NCBI RefSeq assembly: GCF_001638985.1
Contig: NW_017265134.1
Location: 1,488,001 to 1,552,000, forward strand
Source: Phycomyces blakesleeanus NRRL 1555(-)
Lineage: Eukaryota > Mucoromycota > Mucoromycetes > Mucorales > Phycomycetaceae
Length of the DNA: 64,000 bases
Reading direction: 5' to 3'
The notes under the pieces were generated by a model. The model was not told where the DNA came from. It searched no databases and worked only from the letters and a program-made list of their open reading frames with translations. Below, in pieces: positions 38,666 to 50,469 of the stretch (position 1 is the stretch's first letter; every line of letters starts with the position of its first letter). Both the position numbers and the translations under genes were made by a program.

Positions 38666-40247
38666 TTTCTTGAACTTTCTTTAGTTTGTACAATAATATA
38701 ATGTAAACTTGAACTGTATTTTTATAAGAGAAAATAAAGGCTATAATATCTGGGATAATTATTAAAAAGAATCTTGATCTATTACTACTTCTTTAAAGAT
38801 AATTGCTTCTGTTTATATGTTTGTAAGTATCAAAATAAATGTTTTTCTCTACACAAATTTTTGGCAACATTGACATTTACCAGGCTATAGTTTATAACAC
38901 AAAAAAGAGGAATAAGTATGAGCAACGTTTTTGTTGTTGGTTAGAGACTTTGATAAACACACAAATCCAGAAACACTTCTTGCTTTTAGTAAACAATTAT
39001 TCATAACATTAGGGGCTGTAGAATATAGACTATTTTCCGGTTCGGACCTAACCAGTCTGTCAGTAGAAAAAGACGTGGATTTTATTCAAATATTCATACT
39101 TGTTGGAACACTTACAGGATGTAGGATAAGAAACAGGGTCATTGACAATATAAATAAGTTCAATTTTTTTTTGTTTTGTTGTAAGGTATCTTGAGAAATT
39201 CCTGAGCAAGATTAGAGAAACAATAGTTATACCTCGTTAATACTTTAGTTGACAGTACTGAGTAAAAACTTGAAGACTGACCCCTTTAAAGTACCTACCA
39301 TCTCTGTGAGCAATATATACGAAACACTACCAGACACACATTATAAGCTACACACTAGTAAGCCCTGCACCACCTTATACCCTTGATTTCACAGAATTCT
39401 TTACTTTTTTTTCGTTTTTTCGTACGGACTACTCCACATATACTGTTCATTAAATCCTTCACTCTCACCGTTTTCCCAACATTTAAGACATTTGCGTAGG
39501 TTTGAGGAGCCCTTTAGGCACTTCGACTACATATCAGACCCACAATTCATCACTAATGACAGATATTTAATAGACCATATCCCACATAAATATATATGAT
39601 AAGGCTGTTCGATCGCAATTAGGTGAACATTTAGTGAGAGTGAGAATCCGGTAACTAATTGGAGTTTTTTTTTGTAGTTTTGTTTTGGTATAGCTAAATT
39701 TCATCTAGATAGAATTTGATGATATTGAACTGTTTAAGTGCTTAGTAATTATACTGCTCTTATTTTTCAGGGTTTTAACTTTCCTTATCTCCAAGTGCTA
39801 ACCCTTTTAATTCTTCTTTTTTATACCTTTTTCTTTCTAAAAAGAATAAGAAAAGAAAAGCTTTGATTGGTTTTTGATAGTATTTTCTTCAAGTCAAGTA
39901 GAATATAGAAAGTGGTCCAGCTAAAAACAAATCTCTCTTTTTATTTCCCGTATGGGATGTGTGGTGCTAAGTGATGGAGGAATATTCTATAGATACTTGC
40001 ACAATAAAATGAAAATAAAACGTATTTTATTTATATATAAATATATAAGCTGGTGTATTATTAACAGTTTCAATGAATTTTATGCTCTTGGTTTTGACTG
40101 GTGGACGGCTTTAAGCCTTGCAAAAAATAATGATAGAAGGGAGGTGGACATCTTTTTTTTTTAAAAAAAAAGAAAAAGAAGCAAGAATATTTATTGGACA
40201 ATAATTTTAAATTAGATCAAAATTCTTTAGTGTTCAAAACCAAATGG
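38666..40247. other. Gene-poor AT-rich stretch
   Basis: Open frames near 38931-39194 and 39952-40164 show no family resemblance and are probably chance. A T10-A9 block lies at 40153-40171. Confidence 0.55.
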
Positions 40248-40430
40248 CGTGGACAGATTTAGGCTGTCAAAAGAAAATAAAGTTCAAATTTTAGTTCAAA
40301 TGCATATAAAATAAAACACAAGTACTCATAATGCTGTTGTTTTCTTTCATACTAAACATAAATGTTGTTCTCAGTGCAATTACCAATAAATGAATAAAGA
40401 CTAGTCAATCAGAGGTTATTGAACCTCTTC
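40248..40430. repeat. Dispersed diverged repeat, copy 2
   Basis: Partner of 35950-36170 in the same orientation: TTTTAGTTCAAATGCATAT, AGTACTCATAATGC, TTGTTCTCAGTGCAATT and AAGACTAGTCAATCAGAGG in the same order. Confidence 0.45.
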
Positions 40431-40709
40431 TTCTTCTTTTGGCTTTTTTAGTTAGTTCTCATGCTTTTGTGCGTTGGTGAATTGTAAAAGTGAACCAGTC
40501 AAAGGTCTAAAACCTTTTTTTATCTTAATATATGTAAATATATATATATATATATATGATTTATCCTCTGTTTGGAAAACGCTAGAATCTTTGACTGTCT
40601 TTTATTTTGATCAAAATATATATATATATACACAAAAAGAAAATTGTCTTAAAATAGAGCAAATTATATATTCCAAATACAGCACAAAATCCTGGGTAAA
40701 CATAAAATA

Positions 40710-40878
40710 GGAAATGTCCTTGGCCGTCAAAATGACACTCCACTTGGGGGGAGCCGTTTTGTATACCTTGACCAAATCAACCCGCCCATTTTCCTTCCTT
40801 CTTTCTTTCCTCTGTCCTTACCTCATCCTACCCACCCACCCACTCATTTTTTTCCCATTAACCTTCCCTCCCTCCTAA
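40710..40878 (+). promoter_or_regulatory. Pyrimidine-rich promoter of the DPBB gene
   Basis: Immediately before the start codon lies a C/T-rich run of roughly 80 bases (CCTTCCTTCTTTCTTTCC ... CCCACCCACCCAC), typical of well-expressed fungal genes. A GTATACC motif lies about 110 bases upstream of the ATG. TATA assignment is tentative. Confidence 0.4.
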
Positions 40879-41235
40879 ATGCGTATCACTATTCTCTTGA
40901 CATTGTTGATGGCTATGTGCATTCAAGCCTTGCCTTTGGTCCGCCGTGCTAATTCCGGAGAAGCCACATTCTATGGCGTCGGTCTCGGATCCTGTGGCAA
41001 GAAGAACACCAACAGCCAGATGGTTGCAGCCTTGAGTTCATCGTTGATGAAGAACCTGAAAGCTAGATGCGGCAAGAAAGTCAAGGTCACAAACGGAAAG
41101 AAGTCGGTTGTAGTCACTGTGGTCGACAGTTGTCCTGGATGTGCCAAAAATGACATTGACCTTAGCCCGGCTGCCTTTAAGAAATTGGCCAGTCTTGGTG
41201 CCGGACGTATCAAGATCAAGTGGACCGATGCATAA
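40879..41235 (+). CDS. Small secreted double-psi beta-barrel (expansin/barwin-like) protein
   Basis: Single exon, 118 aa. Residues 1-19 are a signal peptide (MRITILLTLLMAMCIQALP), with a possible RR processing site just after. The mature part is one double-psi beta-barrel: SGEATFYGVGLGSCGKKN, a central CGKKVKV, then VVDSCPGC and DIDLSPAAFKKL, the fungal RlpA-like/barwin pattern with paired cysteines (SCG ... CGK ... DSCPGCA). Members of this group are secreted cell-wall or host-surface proteins; loosenin-like ones disrupt polysaccharide networks and others have no known activity. There is no cellulose-binding domain, so it is a minimal type. A CAG/CAT trinucleotide tract follows the stop. Confidence in the fold is high; in the exact role, low. 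Confidence 0.92.
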   Translation: MRITILLTLLMAMCIQALPLVRRANSGEATFYGVGLGSCGKKNTNSQMVAALSSSLMKNLKARCGKKVKVTNGKKSVVVTVVDSCPGCAKNDIDLSPAAFKKLASLGAGRIKIKWTDA

Positions 41236-41320
41236 GGTCAACAGCAACAGCAACAGCAACAGCAGCAGCAGCATCAGCAGCAGCATCAGCATCAGCATCA
41301 GTAACAGTACCAGCAAACAC
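41236..41320 (+). repeat. (CAG/CAA/CAT)n tract in the DPBB 3' UTR
   Basis: About 80 bases of CAACAG, CAGCAG and CATCAG units directly after the stop codon of the secreted protein. Being downstream of the TAA, it is untranslated. Confidence 0.8.
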
Positions 41321-41711
41321 CAACATCAACCGCATCAACAACAAGATGAAGATCAAGAGATAATAATAAAGAAGAAGAAAAGAGATATAAACATCAAGAG
41401 AGCGAGGAAACGAAGAAGAGAAAGAGATGTATACTAGAATTCGATCAACACAATCCCACCTATTATTGCTCTTTTGCTCTTTTGTTCTTGCTCTTGCTTC
41501 AGACCACACCCTTTACTTTCCTATTCTTCTTCTTTCTTCTTGTTCTTCTTTTTCTTTACTATAGAAAGAACCATTACTTACAAAAAAATAAAAACCAAAC
41601 AAAAAAAACAACCCAGTACACACGCACACGCACACGCACACACAGACATAGACATAGACATAGACATAGATATCATAAAATGTTATATAATTTTCCACGT
41701 GGTGATGTTTA
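41321..41711. other. Convergent 3' region with simple repeats
   Basis: Between the DPBB gene and the GTPase gene (tail to tail). It holds GA-rich and CTT-rich tracts, (CACACG)n near 41618-41641 and (GACATA)n near 41645-41669. No gene is supported. Confidence 0.6.
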
Positions 41712-42994
41712 TTAGCAATGCCTGTATTCAACAATCGGGCCACCCACTTGACTAATTTCGGGGATGGTGATTCCTAAATCAAATGTTTTGGCAAACACAA
41801 TCTTGTAGATCGTCTGTACGTTGATAGATTCAGCAGCCGAACAGAATATGAGTGGGGCCTTCATCGCTCTAGCAAACTTTCTAGCCTAAAATAAGAGTAA
41901 TAATAGTAAGGATGATTTAGAGAGTCAAGTAGTCAATTATTATGTATATGTAATAGTGCTTGTAAGCATATATAAACAAAACAAAAATAAGAATTCAGAA
42001 AAAAAAAGAATTGTATAGAAAAATGTGCATGGTTCTATACAAATTTTCATCTATTGTTTTGGTTTACCTGGCGAGTTACTTCTTCATGGTCCTCGTGTGA
42101 GTGATTAACAAATTCGTCATATTTAGTGCCTATCAAAAATGGTTGTGCCACCTATAATAACACGTTATATTTGTGCATATATATATATATATATATAAAT
42201 ATATCAATAACCAAGAGAAATAATACAATAAAATACAATATATTACATTATATTATCTACAATAAACTTGCCTTGTTTAATCCTCGGCCTTGTCGATACC
42301 ACTCCTTGATACTATTGAGCGTTGATTTCCTAGTCAGATCGAATATGAACAATATCGCATGGGCGTCATTGCTAACGAGTGGTAACATGCTAACAAATTC
42401 CCGTTGGCCTGAAACACAAAAAAAAATTATTGTAAAGAATGGTGTGTGAATAACAAAAAAGAAACACACACGCACACACAATCTAATCGAGTCAACAATC
42501 AGACGAATTAAAATTAAGAAGAGCCCTCTTTTTTTTTCTTTTTTTTTTACCTCCCAAATCCCAGATACTAAAGGTTACTTCAGTGCGGCCTTCGGGTCGA
42601 TTGATCATCAATGTCTTTTCCATAAAATCAACCCCTTTTTAAAACAATGTTATATTAAAGAAATATGTTAATATTATTTTTGAAATATTTTCTTAATGAG
42701 TTTCTCATACCAAGTGTCTGTGTGTACTCTGTGTCGTAATGTCCTTCGACATATTTGACCATAAGTGTAGTTTTGCCAATCTGAGCATCACCTACGATTC
42801 CTAATTTGATAACATAGCTTTTGGTTTTTGGGTTGGTGGTTTTTTTTTGTCGTTGAGAAATGCAGGCCACAAAAAGGTAAGTGAAGGTTGTACTGGCTTA
42901 CAGTCTCCGAGAGTCGTACGAACAACTTGTATTACCTATCAATTGGTGCAGGTTCATCGAGAGCTACTCTGTTATTCATTGTCTTGGTAGTCAT
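41712..42994 (-). CDS. Tem1/Spg1-type small GTPase (mitotic exit / septation)
   Basis: Six exons: 42994-42936, 42817-42711, 42634-42551, 42408-42272, 42151-42068 and 41885-41712; phases give 214 aa. G-box motifs: GDAQIGKT (G1), [10 protein letters not shown] (switch I), WDLGGQREF (G3, Gly in place of the usual Ala-Gly), TKYDEF (G4, TKxD), and [11 protein letters not shown] (G5). The wording from [20 protein letters not shown] onward is diagnostic of Spg1/Tem1, which sits at spindle pole bodies and starts the SIN/MEN kinase cascade that drives cytokinesis. The fourth intron uses a GC donor (AAG|GCAAGT). The start is the first of two nearby Met ([10 protein letters not shown]). Confidence 0.95.
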
Positions 42995-45920
42995 GGCTTG
43001 AAAGCAGTAAGGTAAGACACACAGAAAATACAAAAAAAAATATAGGTAGAAGAGTAAAAGTAAAAGCAAAAGAAATTATTTATTTATTTTTTCTTTATTA
43101 CAGATATAATTTATCATTTACAGCTTGTTCTTTAACTGTATATCCATTCATCATTCAGTCATTCAGTCAGTCATTCATATATTCCTTCATTCATTCATTC
43201 ATTCATATATTCATTCATTCAATCATTCAATCGTTCATTCAGCCATTCAACGGAGTTATACATATATATAATATTTGAGTCTCATTTGGTCATCAAACAA
43301 GGTCCCCCCCAGCCCAGCTCCAGCTTCAGCTACAGACCTTCTCTCTCCATGCGCTCTTTTTTTTCTATAAAAAAAAAGATCTTTGCAGATTTACTACTAT
43401 ATATTTTAACCGTTGAATAAGGCCATGACAATAACAACAAAACTAAAGATGTGTCTAATGAATTTAACTGAATCGACTTGTATAAAATATCTTTCTTTGT
43501 TAAATATAACATAATATATGTGTACATCAAACTCACGATGGCTCGGAATTTAGCTTAATATATTTTATATTTTATATGTAAAATAGGTAACCACAAAAGA
43601 CGGAACCTTTCCCTCTCTTTCTCTCTCCTTATTATTCTTATTACTATTTCTTTACTTGAAATGTTCATTACTAAAAAAAACAGCAACAACAAAGATTCCT
43701 CAAGATATCAAAGCCTTAAGCTCACAGTTTGCTTCTTTACTTTTTCTTTATTTTTTCGATATAGCAAGATATTCTTTTTATTACAAATAGTCAAAATATC
43801 ATTGACAGATTGTACAAACCCCACGGTAGCTTTATATATATTTATACATATTCAAGGTTCACAGTTCAAAGAAGTTTAAAAAAAATTAAAATAAAAAAGT
43901 ACCACAATAGGTAAAACGTAGTACAGACCATGCCAATTTTGTGGTAATCATAAAAAAAAAAAGTCGGAATCGTCGGCAATATATAATATCAAGTGGCGTT
44001 GTAAGGTAATAATTTACTACACAACAGAAAACACAATATATATATATATTTATATTTATATATGGACAGGAAAGAAGCCTTTTAGTTCTGTTGGCATTAC
44101 TGAATACAGAATTTCAAAAAGAAAATACATCAAAGAAAGATAATAAAGCTAAATAAGATGAATAAGTGGGAGTGATTGATTACCAACTGGAAACCTCAAA
44201 TGTCCGTCTTTCGGATGGTCGCGGAATAGCCTTATAAAATAAAATACAAGATTCTTTATGGTTCTTTAATTCATTTATTTCTTTAACAAATATTGTGTAC
44301 CAATAACACTAGTACTAATGAACTTCTTCTGGTCACATAAAAGTATAGCTTAAATTAAAGAGAAGTTTAGCGCCTCGACGTAGAAACAGAATTTAAATAA
44401 TAATAGAGGATAATAGTGATAATGTACGCTATATAACTGGCAAGGACATCATTTGCTTTTTTCTTTTTCTTAGCTTAGCTTAGCTTAGTTTAGCTTTGTA
44501 TATGTGGTGGGGCTGGCAGGGTACAGTTAAATTAACATTAAAATAAAAGACTCGATACAAGTATTGGCTAGTACTTGGAGGGTAGGACAGCTATTACAAG
44601 CTAAAAAGTAACTTGTAACTTCTTAATCTTTATTATTAATATTATTAATATTATTATTATTCATGTGAGAGATGAATATAAATTTGACCTTGTGTTCTGT
44701 TGTGTTGTCTACGGTGTAGATCATGGTCGTCGTGTTTCTCATGTGGGGTGAATTTGTATTTTATTTTTTATACTTATTTATTTCTTAAAAACAAGAGCAT
44801 TATCGGGTGTAATGATTATCAACTCACTCACACTTCATCTTGAAAAGAAAGAATGAGAGCCATTATTATTATTATTATTATTGTTATTATTTAGGAGGGA
44901 AATAAGCATGAAAATGCGTGTTACATTTCTGAAATAATAATGGTGATAGTCAAAGAGAGGTCTCAATTAATAAAAGATATTTCACATGGCGTGAGAGCTT
45001 TATTCTTACTGTTGCCGTTTATTAAATGAATCTTGTCAGGATAGCTTCGAGACAAGCTTAATACTTATATTCAAAGCAAATGCAGTACATTTAAAATCAC
45101 GAGAAACAAGCACAATGTCTTTAGTGTGCAAATCGAGCAGAACAGGCTTGGTTTCTTTTAATGTTTAATATTTCATTTCAATTTTTAAAAGAAACATATA
45201 TATCAAAAAGACAATCTATTCCCCAGAGAAAAAAAAAGAAAAGAAAATCACCTTCTGAATTATATACTGAAATGAGAAAAAATCTCCAGCTCTTTCCTTT
45301 TCCTTCCCTCTATTTTCTTTTATTTGCTTTATATTATGGGGTAAAAGAGAGAAAAAAAATATCCCCCATTGACCACTATCATAATATATTGATTCCAAAT
45401 ATTGGGGAGGAAAATATTTGGTACTCATTAAAGTCTCACAACTAGCCTTATAACCAAGACTTTTGTTACAGTTCTGTTCGTTAATCATACGGAGCCGACG
45501 TTTCGATTTTACCAAAACACCTAAATAATTTATTATGCAAAGTTCAATACCTATATCTGGTTCCTTACGATCAATAACTACCATAATAAATAAAAATATC
45601 TATAGAGAGGGTGTGGATTCGTAGCATTCTTTGGAACATGGGTTTTCTATGTGGGAAAAGGATCTTAGTCCAATACTATTATTTTTGGCCTTTTAAGGCC
45701 ATGTGTAAAATCCTGTTGAGTATCCACTCCCTATGGTAATGAACCATGGCGTGAACCAAGTTCAACAAAAAAATTGACGCCTGTTGATAACCCAGACCAC
45801 TAGCTCACTTTTAACCAGGTTCATTAGCCCGGTACATTACAGCCAAAGTGCTACGAGTTCACTTTTTCTCTTATAAAATGCTGAAAAATAACTTTAACCA
45901 AGTATAAAAAGTGCGTATTT
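42995..45920. other. Long gene-poor AT-rich stretch
   Basis: The first part is the upstream side of the GTPase gene. An (ATTC)n-like array lies at about 43144-43252, a (TTAGC) pentamer array near 44472-44495, a (TTA)n run near 44630-44660 and another near 44862-44892. I see no supported gene. A frame at 45216-45584 (minus) shows no family resemblance. Confidence 0.55.
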
Positions 45921-46800
45921 TTAATATTTGGTGTTGCCACAATCTGCATCAATAACAGCTTGGCATCTTTTTCTCATACTCTTAATCAAGCTCTTCAAAT
46001 GCAAATTCGGATTTTTTTTTCTAATTGCATGTCTAAGATAATGCGTGGTGTATAAATTATATCTATTGGACCTAACTTTCCACTTGAGGTAGGCCCAGAA
46101 ATGCTCTATTGGGCTGAGATCTGGGCTTTGAGGCGGCCAGTTGCCCAAACGTTGCACCTTGTTCTTTTTTTTCCATGCTCTTGCCATGGCGTTGTCATGG
46201 CAGTTGGCATTATCCTCTTGAAGCTTGAACCTTTTCCAGATATATTTTTTTCCCTTGGATCTCTTAAGGGAAGGGAGATAAGCTCTTTCCAAGGTGTCTA
46301 TATACTTTTTGGAATCTACATTCTCCTTCATGACATCCAAAACTCCGACACCTTTTCCATAAAAACACCCCTAGACCATAATAGCACATCCTCCAGACTT
46401 CACGGTCGGTGAGACGAAACTGGACTTGAAGCCCGACTTGTTCTTCTTGAGAAATCTTATGCGCCCATCATTCTTGTAGAGCTGAAATCGGGACTCATCA
46501 GACCAGATGACGGAATTCCATTGTGTTACATTCCAGTCGACATGTTCAATTGCCCATTGCAATCGCTTCTTCTGATTGACTTTCGAAATCTTTGGTTTGC
46601 AAATCATCTTGCGAGAGTAAATTCCAACACTATCCAAAAACTTTCTGAGTGTCTTGTCTAACACAAGTGCGGCCAAGTTTTTGCTAATCTTGGTCAATGG
46701 CTGTGTTGGATCTCGACTGATCTCAAGCAGAATCTCTCTTTTATCTCTCTTGTCTAGCTTAGGAGGTCCGTCTGACTGTACGGTAGCCTCACGCGAGTCG
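45921..46800 (-). pseudogene. Tc1-like transposase relic (DDE, 5'-truncated, one nonsense codon)
   Basis: One frame runs from about 46800 to 45921 with a single TAG at 46373-46371. It reads GPPKLDKRDKREILLEISR, then VIWSDESRFQLYK (first Asp), SGGCAIMV-stop-GCF, LQEDNANCHDNA (second Asp) and QSPDLSPIEHFW (Glu). The stop replaces the conserved Trp of the MVWGCF motif; TGG to TAG is a one-base change. The N-terminal about 50 residues with the first helix-turn-helix are missing or scrambled beyond 46800. Spacing from the second Asp to Glu is about 35 residues by my count, close to the DD34E of Tc1. I found no convincing inverted repeats. This is an inactive Tc1 copy of a different family from the 4.5-kb element. 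Confidence 0.85.
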
Positions 46801-46867
46801 GTCTTCTTCTATCTCACCAGTATACGCCTCAGGGCGTATCTTCTTACACCAAGTTTTTTTTTTGGCG

Positions 46868-47171
46868 ATGTTTATTTGTGTAGTGCTATTCTTAACGCTC
46901 TTATTGACGGGTATTACACAGGTCATATTATCAGCGCGTCTTTTCCCCGGTAGCATAGGCCTTGGTCTTCTTTTTGGTGTGTTTACTTTGATTCTTGTTG
47001 GTATGTTAATGTAAAAAAATGAAAGAAAGATTTTATATATATATATAAATATGGGTATTAAATTTAGGGACGTGATTTCCTTCCGCAGACTGTATTGGCT
47101 ATTGCTGGACAATTGATTAAAGCACAGCTACATCGAAATGTCAAGCGTCGAAGAACTGGTGAGACTCCTTA
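46868..47171 (+). CDS. Possible small two-exon membrane protein
   Basis: ATG at 46868 opens a hydrophobic frame (FICVVLFLTLLLTG ... SIGLGLLFGVFTLILV) ending at a GTATGT donor near 47000. After an AATTTAG acceptor at about 47068 a frame reads GRDFLPQTVLAIAGQLIKAQ and ends in basic NVKRRRTGETP. The obvious donor and acceptor do not share phase, so the model needs a non-standard donor or is wrong. The family is not recognised. Confidence 0.22.
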
Positions 47172-47431
47172 ATATTTACCATTTTTACTGTAATACAAAT
47201 TCTCTCCAGATAGCTTGGCTAGCTTAGTTAGCTTCATTATTTCCTCCTCCTCTTATTATGATTATTATTATTATTATGTTATTTTATTTTGTTTTTATTT
47301 TTCAATTAAATCCAGTAGTGGTAATAAAGAATAAATTTTAATGTAATACATAGATGTAGTAGGTCTTTTTCTTCGTTGCTATTATTGAAGAGAAAATCCA
47401 CTCGAGAAGCAAAGAACAAAAGGAAGCCCAA

Positions 47432-50400
47432 TCATTCTAGTTGCGCTTTGAGATCTCTTACTTCTCCTTCTAACCGTTTACGCTCTTCACGCTCAATTTC
47501 CAATAATGCATTAAATTCGGACCGAATCTTGTCAATTTCCTGTCGCATAAAAGACAGCATTCTGTCTTCTGATACATTGGTAGCCCCCTGCTGATTGAGA
47601 GGAGTTGCTGATGATCCAGATGCTGCTGCTGGTGTAGTAGAAGACGAAGACGAAGACGTAAAATGAATGGTCGAGGAAGATGTAGAAGTAGAGGTATGTG
47701 CAGGTGCAGGTGCAGGTGCAAATTCACATGCAGACGCAGACGGAGATTCATTCAAGTTGCTTGAACTGCTATTGTTACTGCTGGTGCTAGTGGTTGAGGT
47801 CTTTGAAATGGTACTTGTGGGTGGGAGAGGAAGAGGATGTTCAGGACGACGAATGTTACTATTCTTGTCATGCCCATCGTTTGTAGTATCATGAGTATCT
47901 CGTGAGCCAGGAAGCGCGGGCATAGACCGTCTAGGCATTGGTGGCGGTGATAATGGAACCTCAAATCCACTTTTACGTCCTCCACCTCCTCCTTCAGGAT
48001 CAACCGATGACATTATACTAGATGGCCGTGAACCAGCTAAATAATGGTAAAATCAAATATAGAAAAAAAAACAAGTTAGATTGAATAAAAATAATATATT
48101 AAAAAAATAATATATACAATTACGGATATTAATTAATGCGGAAACATACACACACACACACATATATATAATACACAATATCTAAATTCTCATAATTTTT
48201 TCTTCTCTTTTGTTGTGCTGTTTCTTACGTGTTGGTTTGGCTCCAATCTTTGGCGGTTTTGCAAGGTTATAAGGAGCACGTTCTGGATGATTATGAGAAT
48301 CGGCCAAATTACTATTACTATTGTTGCTATTATTTGCGGCGAGTGGTTTTGGAATTGGACGAGAGGGACGAACGGGATGATCTGGGAAATTTTCGTCCGT
48401 GGGTTTATGGGTCAGAGGTGGTAGATCAGCTGCGACAAGTGTCAGGGATGGTACACGAGGCGTGTGTTTTCGTGGCCCTGTCACTAATGAGCTAGGTCGT
48501 CTGGACGGTGTTGGTGGTAAGGTTAGAGGTCTTGGGGGTGGGGAAATAAGCCCTGGGCTGCTTGAATTAGATGAGTTGGAAACATTTGAAGACACACGTG
48601 AGCTGGTAAGTAATGATGCTGGACGAGTCGTGACAGGTACTGGTGGAGGGCGAGCAAGTGGAGAAAGAGGATCAGGATTACTGTTGTTGCTATTTTGGGA
48701 GGGTGATAATAATAATGATGATGCTGATGGTGATGCGTTGGAGGAAGGTGAGGTATCGGTACGAATGGTCGGTGGACGAGTACGCGATGGTCGTACGGGA
48801 GGTCGCTGTTGTGGCTCTAGGAGCTGGACAAAGTTGGAGGGGAATATACCTTCCTGACCTCCTTCATTGATGCCTACCCACCATGTAGGATCATCTTTGT
48901 CTTTGACAATAACGTACTCTCCTCTCATTAATTTGATTTCATCTACATAATGATTTATCATGGAGCAAACATTTAGCATATCTATCTCTTTATCTCTTTT
49001 GGTCTTATTTGTACTCACCATCACTTGCAGGTGTGTAGTCATGGGTTACCATTGCCTTGAGGATTGTGCCTGGTTGCTGAGACTGTACTTTTTCAGGGTT
49101 GGCTGCCATTGAAAAAAAAAAGCCCAATTAATTAATTGGTTAGGTTAATTTGGTGGATAAATCTCTTGGCTTTCTTAATAGCTCGAATTCACCAGATTCG
49201 CCAAATCCACCAGAAGACACTCTTCTTTATATATATATTATACAGCTTTTAGGATCAACTTACATGGCGCATTATGTGTTTCTTCCGGGATTTTAGGTGT
49301 AGACTTTGTTGGAGGTGGAGGTAATGAAGAAGACTATAGGATTCAAAATCCAACAAAAGGAAAGAAATGTTATCATATGAGATTATTGTTGAAATAAGAA
49401 GAAGAAAATATGGCAAGATAAATAACAATAAGAAGAATAAGAGAAAAAAAAAGCCAATGATTTAACACATACATGATCTTCGGTTCTCTCTGCCCGTTTA
49501 ACCGTATTTCTTCTCAAAGGAAATCCTCCTCCAGCAAGAATACTACCAATTCCTCCTTGCTTTACTCCATACGCTGCTAATTTGAATCCTTCTTTTGATA
49601 CATAAGAAGCTCAAGAATATGAGTTTCTCTTCTTTGTGATCCCAATAATGTCTTTATACTTACGGCCATCTGTTTCTGTGACCTCTGAGTGATCAATGAG
49701 TTCCACATACTATTAGATTTTTTTTTAAAAAAAAAGTGGGAATTTATCGAATATACATATATATTTATTAGTTTTAACAGAAGAAAAAAAGGAAATAATA
49801 GAGTCATAATCATTAGATTCTTACATTTGCCGGGAAGAGGCCAGTCTTTCCATTCAAATCACCTTTCCACCATCCTTCTTGTCCCGACTGATCAACCACG
49901 GTGACAATTCCATTCTTCCACAAGCTCAGCTCAGTTGGGTCTTGTGCGGCATAATCTTCCTTGACCTTTGCCAACACCAGACCTTTTTTATTTTATATTT
50001 TTAAAGAAAATAAACATCACACACATACACGTAAATGGTATATAAAATATAAAATAAATCACCGGCTAATAAGTGTATATGTATATAGGCAACTGTCGCT
50101 TACCTTTTGTTTCTGGCTTCACTTTTTCAAGAAACTATTTGTATAGTGGGATGAGTATTGCTTTTATATTATAACAAACGAACAAAAGAAAAATGGTTTG
50201 TTTTGTTTTGGTGTTGGAAATCTTACATTACTGGGGACAATTCCTGACTGACCATTTTCTAAATCTTGGACATGCCACCAGTCATTTGTATCAGCATTTG
50301 TGAGACGGACTATCTGGTTAGTCTTTAGAGAGAGTTCGTCGTCTTGTTGGGCGTCGTAGTCGTGGTGTGCCCTGTAGAGGTCTAGTAGAAGTTTGAATAA

Positions 50401-50469
50401 GATATATTAGTAATACAATTATATAGGTAATAGATATTGGTTGAGTTTGGCCATATTCTTGCCTGTCAT
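47432..50469 (-). CDS. Three-SH3 adaptor with proline-rich middle and C-terminal coiled coil (CIN85/CD2AP-like layout)
   Basis: Ten exons: 50469-50463, 50381-50227, 50134-50104, 49982-49825, 49709-49664, 49591-49473, 49333-49264, 49102-49019, 48942-48229 and 48036-47432; phases agree, about 662 aa. SH3-1 (residues 3-58): RAHHDYDAQQDDELSL, NDWWHV, GIVPSNFLE. SH3-2 (66-122): LAKVKEDYAAQDPTELSL, EGWWKG, GLFPANYVEL. A conserved-looking linker follows (KLAAYGVKQGGIGSIL). SH3-3 (207-265): MVTHDYTPASDDEIKL, PTWWVG, GIFPSNFV. Next come about 330 Pro/Ser-rich residues with many RPSRP-type SH3 ligands, then a coiled coil (about 615-660, QEIDKIRSEFNALLEIEREE). There is no Sla1 SHD1 or SAM domain. Expected role: actin/endocytic scaffold. 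The first exon (ATG ACA G) and its GC donor are tentative. Confidence 0.88.

Noticed and set aside
38931..39194. 87-codon plus-strand ORF
   Set aside because: No family resemblance, ends in low-complexity Phe-rich sequence, probably chance in AT-rich DNA.
44472..44495. TTAGC tandem repeats that look telomere-like
   Set aside because: The unit is a pentamer, only about four copies, not the TTAGGG expected for fungal telomeres, and it sits in the middle of the window.
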